A program made the position numbers and the translations under genes. 64,000 bases of DNA from Marthasterias glacialis (lineage: Eukaryota > Echinodermata > Asteroidea > Forcipulatida > Asteriidae): positions 4,084,256-4,148,255 of the forward strand of contig OU452230.1 in NCBI GenBank assembly GCA_911728455.2, given 5' to 3'. The notes under the pieces were generated by a model. That model had not been told where the DNA came from, did not search any database, and saw only the letters and a program-made list of their open reading frames with translations. Each line of letters opens with the position of its first letter. Within the stretch, counting starts at the first letter, position 1. Shown here one piece after another: positions 36,770 through 49,518 of this stretch.

Positions 36770-39700
36770 TAGAAGATAAATATTGTATACAAAACGTGTC
36801 ACCATTATGATAAGGTTTTCAAAATACTAGTACATCACTTCAAAGATTAGAATGAACAACTTCATTTCGGGTGCTGCTGGTCAGCCGGCTAACTTACGTT
36901 CGAATAATTACTTCAAACACAGATTGAGTGGGGACAGACTGTGAGCTGCGGCTGTTTGGTCACGGTCTGATATTTACAGGTGTTCAAGACTGAGACGGCA
37001 AAATAGCAGCAACAATTAGCTCCCCCCTCCCCTGTACAGAACTAAACAGCAAACTAATATGGAATCCATTGGAAGTAGACATTGACTTGGGCAATCGCAG
37101 GCTGGCTAACACTTGAGAATGTTGAACTTTTACAAACTGTGAAATGTATTCAAGGTGAAGGATTGGAAGCAATGTTGACATTAAGTTTGTATACAAAGAC
37201 ATTGGAATGTTCTCAAACGTATTAAATGCATTTCTTCATTTAATACTGCCAGTAACGAAAGATATGTCTACTTCAGTGGCACAGAAACAATGACACTAGG
37301 TAAACTGAATACGAGCAACTGATTTCAAAAGAAAGAAATTAAAGTAACTAAAACGGCAGCAAAGTTAAAACTACCTGTGCGTATTAAACTGGGCTTGATG
37401 GATCGGTATATAATTATTACTAGGACTGCTTTGTCCACACAAACGGAGTTTGGATATACTTTAAAATGGCCCAAATAGGATAGGGAATTTAAGGAAACAA
37501 AAATGTAAAGCCAAGGTACAAGCCTTGGAAATTGAGAGCTTGTTGGTTGTATTAAACCAACCCGCTAAGGAGACATAATCATCGACGGTTGTGGTTGTTT
37601 AAAGGAACTTTGAAGCACCATCGTAAAGTTTTGGGGCAGTTTTGACAAGAGGTTGAATCTAATGTATACCATCAGTTTTAAGAGGTGATGATCAGACGGT
37701 ACACCCACCCATCACACCTACTTCCGTCATGTCACAGCATGTGCGCTTTTCAAAACACTCCCACACAAAAAAGATCAACACAAACCCTCGCCTTTGCTCC
37801 TCCGACGTTTGAGCGTGACAGTGTTGTTTCATTTCACCCACTGACACTCGGGATACACAATCGAATTTCCGTTCCCGCCGAAAAATAATAGCGGGGAAAA
37901 AACATGATTTTGTCGCTTGTCGTATTATCTTACGTAGTACTCAAAACATGTTCACGCTATGTCACAACATTGGTTCCATATAGACGAACAGGTTTTGTTT
38001 TATTAACACAGCTTTCAACGCAAACGTCTTGGAACATTCGGTTGAACTTTTCACACTGCTCACCCTGGTAAACTCCCGGGATATAGCCAAACCCTGGGAA
38101 ATATAGCTACGTCTGCTTCAGGAGTAGGGTAAAGCAAGATAACCTAGGGTTAATATACCGCGTGTTCATTTATTTTTCCCCCAAGAAAAAAAATGCATCA
38201 AGTGTGAAATGAAGATGGGAGGCAGGTGGGGTTAAATTCCCATGGAATTTCCATGTGTTTTTATCCCCTTGTAATTTATTTGATAGTGTAAAAAGGCTTA
38301 TACTGGACAACCAACTTGTGAAACATTCATCATAATCTTGTTTAATGTTTGAAGTGATATAAATTGTGGAAACAAGTACCTTTTTGCACAACTTGTATTT
38401 TGATGTTTTAAGTTTATTAGTCTTGACTTGAGAAAATGATTGCACCCAGTGTCAGACTCGTAAATTTAATCCGCGCGGTCGGCATAACAACAGGAGATTT
38501 ATGCGAACATGAAAAAAAAAAAAAAACTCTCTTACGTTCATGTTTGCGTACTTCATATACGGTACTGAACACGATATCGCCACCTTCAGGAGCAACAAAC
38601 TATCCTACCTTAGTAACACAAAGTCAACTTTCAAAATCAAATTTGTTCAGATGTTTCTCTGATCTCTGATAGCTTTACCCGTGTTTAAAATGCAGTAGTG
38701 TTTCATGGTAAACATAGCATTATTTTACGTATATAACCGTGTATGGGCTTTATCAAAATGGAATGCAACTCTACAAAAATATCATCTGTATGCTTGTTTT
38801 TAAGAAAAACAGTATTGACCTGTACTTGTAGTTGCTCTGACTACAAACTATCGGATACAAATACTATCTTCTGCTAAAGATCTGATCTTGGGGATCCTAT
38901 ACTTCTAGGCACTTGGGGACTCCGGGCGACTCAAATAACTCACTTTGCATTATGGCCACAAGTGTATGATCCGTTCATGTTTAGAAACTACTGCAGTTGA
39001 TCCCTATCAGATATCGCTCACTGTCGTACACCAATATCAGCTAACAACAATATATGGTACTTCTCTAATGGATATCAACTTACTAGGTATACCGGGAAGA
39101 TTAGTACAGTATAGTGCTTGATGGAAACTGCCAATGTCTAATGATGAAATAAAGAAAGCAGTAGTAATGTTATAGTACAACTGACGCTGGCAGAGTTCTT
39201 ACACTGCTTCAGCCAATAACCAAAAACGAACCTCAAGGTAAGGGCTAAAAAGGGGGAGGGGTAAGGAAATGTGGGATCAGATTGGCTTACATGTGGTATC
39301 TTTCCCTGCCTTTCAACTTAGTGGAACCCAGTTCGAATGTGGATTGGTGTACCGTACTAATCACTTTTGAGTATCACATGGTTTTATTATTATAATTTAT
39401 AATTTGAGAAAAAAAAACCCACAAAAAAACAAGGAGGGTACAGCATTAGAGATACACTTATTGATGAATGAAGAAGAATGAAGAATAAATGGGTCAGGAA
39501 TAAGGTAGTGCAGGGAAAGAACTGGGGGACTATCTTACTAAAAAAGAGACAATTTCCGTATGTGGAAGTGGAAAGTGGCAATGCATGTACTCATTTGCTG
39601 TACTATTTTTAAATCGATTTGAGAAGGATGTTATAGTGGGGCGAGATACAGCCAAGAGTTTGTGCAAAACAAGTACTATTTGTAAACTCACTTCCTATCA

Positions 39701-41497
39701 TAACTACTTTGAAGCAGCACAGTTAGAAGTAAAACTTACTGAGTGTTTTCCTCCATACATTTCAATCAAACTGTACAGTTACATCAGGATAAGAAATAAA
39801 CAAGTAGCATAACGCAACTGGTGATAAAATAAATCCTTGTTTACTAAAAAAAAAACAAAAAAAAAAAAAAAACACAAAAACCCACACAACAACAACTGCG
39901 GCTGCATTTGTGCTGTGTGTGTCACTTGTTCAATGATTTAAAAACTTTATGTATCTGATAACACTAACATCACACAAACACACATTAAGATCTGCTCCCA
40001 CAAGATGTAGAGCAGACCCATGTAGGTCAAGTGTGTAAAACGGAAACAGACGTGGAGGGAAATTGGCAATGATCAATACAATTGGAATCAGACATAAAAA
40101 TAAAGGAGTAATGGTAAGGCCATCAGAGCGCTGCGTCGAATGGAAATCGATTCGCTTCAATGGTCTCTCAGTTCTAAATCTACTTCCGTATATCGCCTTT
40201 TTTTTTTTTTTTTTTTTTTTAAAGGGGCGTGTGATATTACCATAAGGGAATTATTATATTAATACATGGTTTGCTTCAAATAATCCTGCAACTCGCTTTG
40301 GGGGTAAAACACAAGCTTCAACCTGTCCTATAGCACGGGCCTTCTTGAGATTGGATAATTTTGGCATGATAATGTTTGGATTAAACACCAATTTAACACT
40401 TGTATAACAGAGAGCAGTACCAAAGACTCACTGTTCATGAGACTGGAACAGCAGTGTTTAGTGCTCAACCATGCATAATGCATGCAGATGGGCTACAATC
40501 TGTTTACAGACCCCTCCCCCTCCCCGCCCTACCTGCATTCACAACAACATTGTTGAGCCCCAAACCAAGCGATTGTCACAAATGTGAGGAAGGAACAAGC
40601 TGTTTATTCAAATGCACAATGATATGTAAGGGTCATTCTTAATACTGTCTGTTTTTCATCTGTTCTGGCTGGCCTAGATTTCATATCTAATCGCCCTTGA
40701 GGATCACTGTACATGTACTGTGTCGATTTGGTCTACCTTGCCCACTTTTTCCTCTGTTTTATCTTTTTAATGTTTTTGGTAATTTTCTACATGTATTTTA
40801 ATTATTGAATGTTTGTCATCGCTGGGCACCTTTACAAAACGGTGTTTTACAGAAGAGTTTAGCCAGGATAAACAATAAATAAATAAATAAAAAAATAAAC
40901 AAATATTCAAAATAATAGGTGATTGAAAAAAAAAGTGTCCAAACTTTTTGAGGGGTTTATTTGAATCAACCAACCAACCTCACTGGCAGCAAAACTACTC
41001 GGACACACTGCACGTAAAGTGGTGGTGTAAAGGTATGCCCAAGTTCGTATCCAGTAGGCTGGTACATTATCTTATCAAAGATATTTTCAATTAAAACAAA
41101 GTAACTAAAATCGAAACTGGAGCTGCTGAGGTTTGAATTCTCTCCGAGTATTAAGTGTACAAGCCGCAATATTGAGACAATCTGTCCTTCTTTCCTGACG
41201 GTGCTTTCATCGACGATTCACTGGAAATACCGTTCTCGCTGTTCTCATCTGTATGACGTCATGTGGTCAGCTCTACGAAGGGCTAATTAACTATGCAAGC
41301 TAATTTACTAAATTGGTAGAGAAATGTAAAAAAGAAAACAAGGCTGTTTTTCGCGAGGCGGTAAAACGGAACGGGTAGATAACCGCTTCGCCACATTTTA
41401 TTTTTGGCTCTATTGAGCTTCACTATAGCGATAATCTCGGATACATAGAAAATATATTATGTGTAGTTATAATTTATTGCAAAGGAACTGCTATTCC
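36770..41497. other. Intergenic sequence
   Basis: About 4.7 kb with no supported gene. A lone GGGCTTGATGGATCGGTATA at 37393-37412 resembles one end of MITE B. A-run at 38511-38526, A-rich at 39846-39880, T-run at 40198-40220. The piece 39276-39370 weakly resembles the family 2 SINE. A frame at 40400-40642 has no recognisable domain. Confidence 0.4.
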
Positions 41498-41597
41498 TGC
41501 ATTTGGCTCGCATTAATTGATGGTCATTTCCAGAGCTAGTTGCTCGTTGCATTTGGCTCGCATTAATTGATGGTCATTTCCAGAGCTAGTTGCTCGT
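41498..41597. repeat. Perfect tandem duplication of 50 bp
   Basis: Two exact copies (41498-41547 and 41548-41597) beginning TGCATTTGGCTCGCATTAAT and ending GAGCTAGTTGCTCGT. Identity is complete, so the duplication is recent or an assembly artefact. Confidence 0.95.
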
Positions 41598-42580
41598 CTG
41601 AAGGGGTCAACTGACTTCTGATACATACTCAACGAGTACATTAATTTGGTAACGTACTCGTTCCTTGCACCAGGTGGCTTTAAAGAAGTTTGTGAGAGCA
41701 TAAGTATAAGGAATTACTGTCAATGTCGATTATTAGCGAAACAACAATTATAAACATTATTATAATACATTATAATTATAATGCTTTTATGTATAATGCA
41801 GTGTTGGTTTCTATAGAATGAATTCAATTCAACTACATCTTCTATTTTCTAAGAAACGGGGGCTAAGCCTATCACATAACCCTTGGGGAATTTATGTGAA
41901 CGTTTATGAGAGAACACAATGATACCTTTTTTATGGTTAAAATGCTGTGATTTTGTTTTCAGGCTAATTATTTCTAGCTTATGAAAAATGCCATTAGCAT
42001 GAGCACATGGATTAGAGACGTTTTCATGTAATTATTTGTGTGACTTGATAAACCTTACGGTGGAATTTTGTAAGGCTGATTGCTTGTCTTGTAGGAAGAC
42101 TGCCGTAGAATCTTAAACTTTCATCAGTTCCCTGGAAACCATTCAAGCTGAATTTGCACATACCAAGACCTACCAGCAGGAGGAGGCTGTGGTCATTTCA
42201 GAGGATGATATAAGAGTACAACTTTTACCAGTCAAGATGTAGACTAAAATGCTTATATCTTTTGATCTTTTGACAAAATCAGACCTATATTTCGATATGG
42301 ATTGAGGTACAACACAAAAAACCTTCCGTCGGTCTTCCTAAATAAGGATCGTAAGAATCGAGACTAGGACTCAGATCTGACTCTAGCTTTGTGATATTAG
42401 ATGACAAAACAAACACCCTTCTTTCGCGGTTGATGGAAAGAAATAGATCCTGGTTGGGGTGGTAGAAGAGCGACCTTTGACCCATGACATTTTACAACTG
42501 ATCCCTGTATTTGTTTGACCTCAGATGACTGCGTTTGTTTGTTTGTTTGTTTGTTTTCGTTTTTGTTTTTTTCAAGCTCC
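41598..42580. other. Intergenic sequence
   Basis: No gene seen. A TATAAT-rich palindromic patch lies at 41755-41785 and (GTTT)n at 42533-42555. Confidence 0.4.
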
Positions 42581-42935
42581 CTCATGTTCAGAATTACTTT
42601 CATCAAGTTAAGGATCAATCCGAACAACTTGACGTTTGATTCTTATAATATGACCTATGTGTGACCTCGGGTGACACCAGTCTTATTTTAATCATACCCC
42701 CCTTCATGTTCAGGACTGATTTTACCAAATTTAGGGCCCAATCCGAACAACTATAACTATTTGACCTTTGACCCCTAAACGACCTATGTTTGACCTCGGA
42801 TGACCTCGGTATCATTTTTGACCATGCTCCCCTCATGTGTCAGGACTGATTTCTCAAAGTTTAGGCCTAATCCGAGTAACTTAAAAAAAAATTACCTGTG
42901 GGTGACATTTGACTTTGGATGACCTAAAAAAAAAA
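42581..42935. repeat. Tandem repeat, about 125-bp unit, three copies
   Basis: Copies start at about 42582, 42704 and 42832 with CTCATGTTCAGGACTGATTT-like sequence, then AATCCGAACAACTT, then a cluster of TGACCT/TTGACC strings. Divergence is about 20-25 percent by eye. The TGACCT clusters look like nuclear-receptor half-sites but are explained by the repeat. Confidence 0.75.
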
Positions 42936-43214
42936 TGCGAACTTGCTCTGAGTAGGACCGAGTTACACACAGCAACCACGTTTGAGAGGCTTGTGATAGA
43001 CAAGCAGATATCTTTACGAGAGCGACATTCTGGGGTTTTCCCAACAGCAGTTCTATGATCCCTTTTTTAAATGTATTCCCTTATAAAAACATTCTGGGGT
43101 TAAACGCACAGTGTAATAATTCTTATGTTTTTCACCAAACAATCACCCCCACATTGTGGCTCTCGTAAGCTCAGCTCAGACAGACAGGAGGAAATCCAGA
43201 CAGACACAGCGTGT

Positions 43215-43440
43215 TATAAAACCTTACCACAAGGGGTTCGGCCCTGTCCTTTCATACCCAAGGGACTCCGGTTCAAATCCCGACTCCGACAGAGCCTTGC
43301 ATGGTGGATCATCAGTCTCTACCTAATTACCTCGGTGTTGCCTTATAATTTGGGGTTTTCCTCCCTCAACAAATACTTCTTCATGTGTCCTCTCCCGGTG
43401 TCTCTTCAGACCTACGGTGCTGATCTGATGTCAAAGAGAA
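43215..43440 (+). mobile_element. SINE-like fragment, family 2, second copy
   Basis: Contains CCGGTTCAAATCCCGACTCC (B-box-like) then GAGCCTTGCATGGTGGATC and a CTCTTCAGACCTACGG end, in the same order as at 35230-35400. This points to a tRNA-related SINE family. A functional tRNA is ruled out because no acceptor stem can be drawn. Confidence 0.45.
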
Positions 43441-43684
43441 CATGTTTATAACTGATTGTCGCTTTAATACATCTCATCATAGTTAATCTGCCTGTATTTA
43501 CGAGAGAGAAAAAAACTAGAGCACGGAACTTAAAGTACTTGGGCATTATGCTCTGAATGCAAGCACAAGATATACCCATTGTTGATTTCCTTACTGACAC
43601 AAACCACCGTGATAGATTGCCACTTCAGATTCTCTCCTGTGTGTCACTGACTTGGGAATAGTTTTTTTGTGTCAAACAAAACAG

Positions 43685-43839
43685 CCCCAGGATCGACTGT
43701 TACAAAAGCGGGTATGTAACACCTCAACCGCTGACAAGACGTCAATGATCTCGACGTACCATGCAGACGCAGGCCTACGAACTGTTGCGTTGCCATTCTT
43801 GATTGTAACAATGTTGATCTATTTCAACAAAAGAAAAAG
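43685..43839 (+). CDS. Candidate internal exon with transmembrane segment
   Basis: Acceptor-like tttttttgtgtcaaacaaaacag ends at 43684 and a strong donor AAG/GTAAGG follows 43839. Entry is phase 0 and exit phase 2, 155 bp. The frame encodes a short ectodomain-like stretch with a possible N-glycosylation site (CNTSTADKTS), then a hydrophobic segment TVALPFLIVTMLIYF and a basic NKRKR stop-transfer cluster, as in the membrane-spanning exon of a type I receptor. The hydrophobic stretch is short (about 15-16 residues). No family is recognised and no partner exons are identified, so chance remains possible. Confidence 0.3.
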
Positions 43840-46711
43840 GTAAGGGGGTACTCCTGCCAGAGCTGTTTTTGTTTGTAGTGCACTTGTTTCATTTCGAATT
43901 ATGTGTACTTAAAAAGGTAATAAGAAGAATGGGGAAGAAGAAAAGAAAGAAGCTGTTACGTGTTGTTGTCATGAAGGGAACAAGGTTATGATTCGTAATA
44001 GAGGCAAGATCAAAATACCTTTCACATTTATTTCGCACAGATCTAGTTGTTTGCGCTCCCCGGAATAAAAGGATTTCAGACGGACTACTTTTTGTTCAAA
44101 AAGACATAAGCAGGATGAGTGGAGGAAAGTGTTGTCCACGAGCTGCAGACATCGTGTTTTTGTAGATATTGAACAAAAAGTAGAGAATCAGGTCGACGCA
44201 GTAAAGGTTTTTTTTTATATTGTTAGTTTAAGATAATATGGGAGTGCACTCACATTGATAACAACATGATGCCTCCGGTTAATTTCTTCGTATTGAGGAT
44301 CTGAGTCGACAAAATTGAGATGAAAAACAAATCTTGAAATAATCCTCTAAATAAACGACTTGTTGAAAGACTAGAATTGACACGCTCTTGCTCCCAATTC
44401 CATATTGTTATTATACAGTTCTGTACTTTGTAAATAAAGCAGAATCATTTCTTTGGATAGTGATCCCAATAGTGTGTGTTATACTTTGAGTTGGTCTAGA
44501 TTGGTAGTCTAGCAACAATCCACCAGTGACTTAATTTGCGTCGGGTTTTTTTCCAGGAGGAGGGGGGGGGGGGGGGTCGAGGCAGGATAAAGTTAAAGTA
44601 AAAATTATGACTCTGTACAAACGTATGTTTAATTCAAAAATATTACGGTATATAGTTCGGCACTATTCTTTGTCTTTCTTTCAAGAATTTCTAAAAATAT
44701 TTGTGCGTAAGATTCTCAAAAAGGAACGCATTCTTTGACTTGTTTTCTTCTTTTCCCGACGCGAACAAGTGCCTTTGTTGAAAAGTGATGTCTCAGTAGG
44801 CAGCCTTGTAAAGGACGGTCCCTAGTGTGCTGCCGTCCCAACAAACAGGTCTTTAGAACTGTCAGTCTGACCTCTAGTTCAAATTGGCAGTCCTTAACAT
44901 GAAGCTATCGGAATAATTGCCATTGCCGACAAGCCTGTACTTGTTTTCCTTAGCTGCTAATGCCCAAAATGTTTAAAGAAATCCCTTCCCTCCTCGAGCT
45001 TCGCCAAGGAAAGAAAAACATTGAGAGAGAACCCTTTGTGATAGAACATTCTTGTGCAATAACAGAAGCTAGAAATTAATTAAAAAAATCAAGTGTTTCT
45101 AACAGAGCTCTTATAATCCGTGCATTATCGTGTAAAATTAAGAGCTAGAAATATAATTAAACAAAACAAATGATCCAATGGAGACCTCTACAATCGCACA
45201 TTATCGTGCAACAACGGAAGCTATAACTTTAATTAAAAAAAAATAATAATAAAAAAAAATAATAAAAACATCATTAAAAGTGGATACAGGTATATTAACA
45301 GTTTGGAAAATCGTCGCACAAAAAGGAAGACAAAAGAAGGGGAAAACACCATCAGAACAAAGTTGTACATCGGTATTCATTTTTATTATTCGAGCTAGAA
45401 CAAACAACAAACAAACTCGTATATCTAGATGATAAATGCGATATTAGGTTGACTGTTTTGAAGAGGAAACCATGAAGCGTGCATGACGTGTTTACCAATC
45501 ATACCCTCTCACCATTATGACCCGATTTCAAGTGGGCATATGGTGCAAAGCAAAAGGCTCAAGCATTCCATGAAATGCGCGTTGTGCATCTCGATTAGTA
45601 TTCCATCTGGTTTCGGAACAATTGAAGTCCCAAGCGATGGTCACGTCAGGGTCATCCTTGCTGCCCAGACAAGACTACCACTTAAGCTAGACAAAGGCGA
45701 AAATGCCTGCGATAATTAAAGAAGAAATGAATGTACAACGAAGACACCTGCTTTAATAACACAATATTCGTAAGCAAGTGGGCCATTGATGCCTTAATCG
45801 AGAAATGTGCAAAACATATCCGCAATTTCACGCCTAACAGCATGTTCTCATGTATATTTTTTCCGTCGTGGCCTAATTCCTGCGTTAGAGAAGACCTACG
45901 AAGTTTCATATTAACTGTTCCCCTGGACAGATGCCAAAAAAAAAAAATGAATAAAATGAGACAGTTAAATGAAGTGGGGACCCAGCTATCGGATATGAAA
46001 TATTATTATTATGTTTTCCTGGTAATCGTAGAGACACTATGCGTGTAGTGTTTTTTTTTATAGACGGAGGACGGGAGGCATTTTGTTTTTCCTTTGCAGT
46101 TCAGAATTGAACTCCTCGAAAAAAAAATGTTCAAATTTTTTTTAAAGGATTCCCTTTTGGAATCGATAAGAAAAAAAAAACCCACTGAAAAAATCATTAC
46201 GACAATGGCTATTTCAGACTGTAGAAAGAAAAAAAAGAAAAAACGGACGGGACTAGTTACTTATCGAAAAAAAAGTGTTTCAGTTAAGTTTCAATCTGCT
46301 TACTACGATACATCATGTACAGATATAAGGTTTCAGCTCCAATCTTCCACAGCTATATTTCATTCTGAAATACTGCCATGTTCGAGAAAATAGCTTTAAA
46401 AAAAGATCACCCACCATTTCACCATTGTTAATTTCGATTGCCTCATTATGAACGAAAATCTGTCTTAAAACATAGCCCGTTTTTATGTCGTTTGTTCTTC
46501 TGTTATGACCCCCAAAATCATTGCTTTCTGGATTTTGTGTTTGTAGAGGGGCGATGAGGATCAATTTACTCTTTCCAAAAAACCAGTGCTGTGATAAACC
46601 TTTTAGTTGGGATTTCATTGACGAGGCGCAAGATATAAAATGGCCCCATTTCGAGAAATAGATTATCAATGAGCTGCAACTCCTCTAACGTTACATAAAA
46701 AAAATACCTCC
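43840..46711. other. Intergenic sequence
   Basis: No supported gene. G-run at 44562-44577. Several A-rich runs. Frames at 45483-46393 and 46313-46669 (minus) lack recognisable domains or good splice borders. Confidence 0.4.
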
Positions 46712-46930
46712 CGGGTCTATATTGACCCAGGTACCGAGTCTCAGGGGTCCTGGCCCATAACTGGGTCAGGCTTGGAAATGAGAACTGGTTAAAAATGAGA
46801 TTTTTAAGCCGGATTCTACGTCAGTTTGACCAATTTCTCGGTCGTTTTGATACATTATATCGGGTCGTAATGACCAAGATACGGGTCAGGTCCCACGTAT
46901 ACGGGACCCAGAATCTGGGTCAATTCTGAC
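46712..46930. repeat. TGGGTCA/TGACCCA-rich repeat, copy 1
   Basis: Repeated short strings such as GGGTCTATATTGACCCAGG, ACTGGGTCAGG and ATCTGGGTCAATTCTGACC occur in both orientations. This gives many possible small hairpins. A similar block is at 59707-59905 and a shorter one near 24528. Confidence 0.65.
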
Positions 46931-46951
46931 CAAAGATTATGGAGCGCCGAA

Positions 46952-47165
46952 GGCGCAAGATGGGAAACTGGACCTATTGTTGGAATGTGAAACAGGCACG
47001 GGTGCCATTTCAGCAAGTGGATGCATTGCTTCCCATTGATAGCAATGGTCATTGTCTGCATTGATATGATCTTCACTGATCTATTGTTGTATCAACAGAG
47101 TTATACTTGCTGAAATGGCGTCCAGTGGGATTTCACATGTCAGCCTAAGTTCCCCATCTTGCGCC
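46952..47165. mobile_element. Foldback element
   Basis: The left arm starts GGCGCAAGATGGGAAACT and the right arm ends TTCCCCATCTTGCGCC. Similarity continues to CCATTTCAGCAAG / CTTGCTGAAATGG, giving imperfect arms of roughly 60 bp around a loop of about 95 bp. No ORF is present. It is probably a MITE or foldback transposon. A target duplication is not evident. Confidence 0.7.
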
Positions 47166-47762
47166 GAGTGTCGGGTTTAAGGAACTTGTTGAATTGTAAA
47201 CGAGATTGTTTCCTGTGCGTGGATGTTGATGAAGAATCCGACTTGTCAAAACAATACTAGAACAAGTTCCATTTCATTATAAATGATATATATATTTTGA
47301 AGATATAGTGGAGGGATTTATACCCAAAACTTCTGTTTGTTACTTATTCGTTTAAAATGTGGACTCCACGTTTAGTTTATGCAGCTTTCTAGTTTTATTT
47401 ACATTTTTTTTTGCAACATATTTCCGCAGATTAAAGCTGCTGATGTTAGACCATATTAACCAATTCTACAAAATCATAATTGTATTTGTGACTTGAACTG
47501 AGGTTATAACTGTTGATTCGAGAGCTTTCCAATGCGTCCACGATATGAGGATGCAAAATCAGCTGGAAGTTTCACATTCCAATGCTCAAATGGTGGATAT
47601 TTGGCAACCGCATCTTTTTGATTACACTTGGCAAATTCATCTGCTTTGCAAATACAGGTGTGAAAGAATTTTGAGATATCAGTCTTTGAACATACGAACC
47701 CTTCACACTTTCAACACATATTGATTGATATGTCCAAGTGTTTTAACCTTCAACACATCTTC

Positions 47763-47770
47763 TATTTAAA
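47763..47770 (+). promoter_or_regulatory. Possible TATA-like box
   Basis: TATTTAAA lies 89 bases upstream of the ATG of the signal-peptide exon at 47859, a distance that would allow transcription to start near 47795 with a short 5' UTR. Support is positional only, in AT-rich DNA. Confidence 0.25.
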
Positions 47771-47858
47771 TAATTGAATTTCAAATATCTTTGCATTTTT
47801 TTGTTTTGTTTTTATCTGGACGAGTCGCGGTTGATGCTGAGACGACACTCCAGAGACA

Positions 47859-47976
47859 ATGTTATTTGAGCTCGCATATCGCTGTGCATATTTGGGCTTG
47901 ATTGTGTTGGCTTGTTCAAGCCTGTGCGTACCAGCAACTGCATCTGCAAGCCAGTCCCGACGAGGTGAAATTTCAG
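47859..47976 (+). CDS. First coding exon with signal peptide
   Basis: ATG at 47859 in a good context (A at -3) opens 39 codons plus one base, ending at a CAG/GTAATT donor (exon end 47976, phase 1). The peptide has a short charged start, a hydrophobic core (CAYLGLIVLACSSLCVPA) and a small-residue ATASA site that fits signal peptidase cleavage, followed by SQSRRGEIS. A phase 1 donor right after a signal peptide is the common layout for genes encoding secreted modular proteins. The next exon is not certain. The 58992-59225 VWC-like exon and the 53432-53563 exon both enter in phase 1 on the same strand. No stop-free extension exists past the donor, so this is either an exon or chance. Confidence 0.5.
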
Positions 47977-48929
47977 GTAATTTATAATATGCAATGGTTT
48001 GCCATTAGCTTATGTACATTGCAGCTGCCGCTTGAATGAATAGGCTGCAAGATCCCACTACATCGCTAAGTCTTGAGTACATCTGTTCTTATAATTGATT
48101 AGTTTCATGGGGTGAATTAACTCGGAGTTCCGTTCTCAAGCGCATTGAAGCCTTTAGGAAAATAAGACAGTAGCATTCAGACTCAACCGCAAGGAAAATA
48201 TACCTTGTGTGGTTTTGGAAATCAAGCAAATCAAAGTATTTGAGCCTACCCCCCCCCCTCTCCAGTGACACTCTTTACGTGGTAGGCCTTCAAGCTATGT
48301 GGGATTTAAAGGACATGCACAATAGAATGTTCGTTCATTACAAATTTAGAAATGTATTTTTGAAGTGTAAATCCAACTTTTTTTGAAAGAATAATTCCTA
48401 TATATATATATATATGTGTGTGTCAAAATTATTAGTTTTTTTTATTTCTATTTTCAAGTACCGACCACGCCCCTCCAGTGGGAGCATTAATTTCAATAAA
48501 CATAAGCAAACTTGTGACGTAAGGTCGGGAGCTTCTTTTGCCCTTGCATAGCCTGACAGCGCGGCCGCCCTGACGTCTTGTGTGCATTTTGAGTGGAAGT
48601 TAATGCAGCGAAGTTATACTATAAGTAATAACACGGAACCACACAAGGGCCTTCGTTTTTTTCCCGATCTTACGTCATGAAGACAGCCAGCACGCATAAT
48701 TTTTCAATCGATGGACAAACACTACTTATGAACTGAAACAACGGGTTAGATGAAATTGAATGAGTTTCCGCTATGATTTTGCATTTTTTACCAGTGTACA
48801 AGTAACTTCTTCGAATCGGGCTGTTTTCAGTCAGTTGTGTTGATGTTACGTTGTGTTGTCCCTATATGCAGTGCCATTAAGTAAAGTGCCTCCTCACCGT
48901 AGAACCATACCTACAGTGAAGTACATTAT
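47977..48929. other. Presumed intron or intergenic sequence
   Basis: No exon was recognised. C-run near 48249-48257 and a (TA)n/(TG)n stretch at 48400-48422. Confidence 0.4.
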
Positions 48930-49300
48930 GTACTCACCCATTCTCTCAAGCTTATGTAATGTAATTGCGACTCAGTAAAATTAATTTAATGCCATATCAT
49001 TAGGAAGTGCATCGTCAACGTGGAACTTGCTACAGTGATAGGATGGGGGTAAAATGCCACTTTCTCAAGCTCAAGGAATATAATTGCGATTCGGGAGCCA
49101 CTTTATTGGTATAACATTATAGTTAGACATCGGCGTAGAACTATATACCCACCCTAAATAACTTACATTTCAACGCCGATGTCTCACTACAGTAAGAAAT
49201 CGGCGAAGAACTGTAGCCACAGTAAAGTACCTTGCAGTATACTCCTTCCCTCAAGAAATATATAATTGCGATCCAGTGAAAATACTTTAACGTAAACGTA
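48930..49300. repeat. Degenerate tandem repeat
   Basis: Three spaced copies of a motif like CTCAAG..ATATAATTGCGAT followed by CGGTGAAAA-like sequence (about 48945, 49065, 49255), with intervening GTAGAACTATACC-like and ACAGTGAAGTACC-like strings also repeated. Period irregular, roughly 120-190 bp. Confidence 0.5.
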
Positions 49301-49518
49301 TTCTTGAATCTAAGCCAGAAAATTATTTGCTCTAGAAATTACCCTCCATATCAATTTCATGTCAGCTGCTGTTGTCTGACTTCACGTCTGACTTGCCATA
49401 CATACTGGTATGTCTGTATACGAAGATTCGATTCCGATAATAACACATACAGTTAACATTTTGCATTTAATTGTTTTAGACTATGAAACTTACTGGTCTT
49501 GACATTATTGACACAATA

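Noticed and set aside
42581-42935. CRISPR-like or regulatory array
   Set aside because: Long diverged units without spacers of fixed length; ordinary tandem repeat in a eukaryotic genome.
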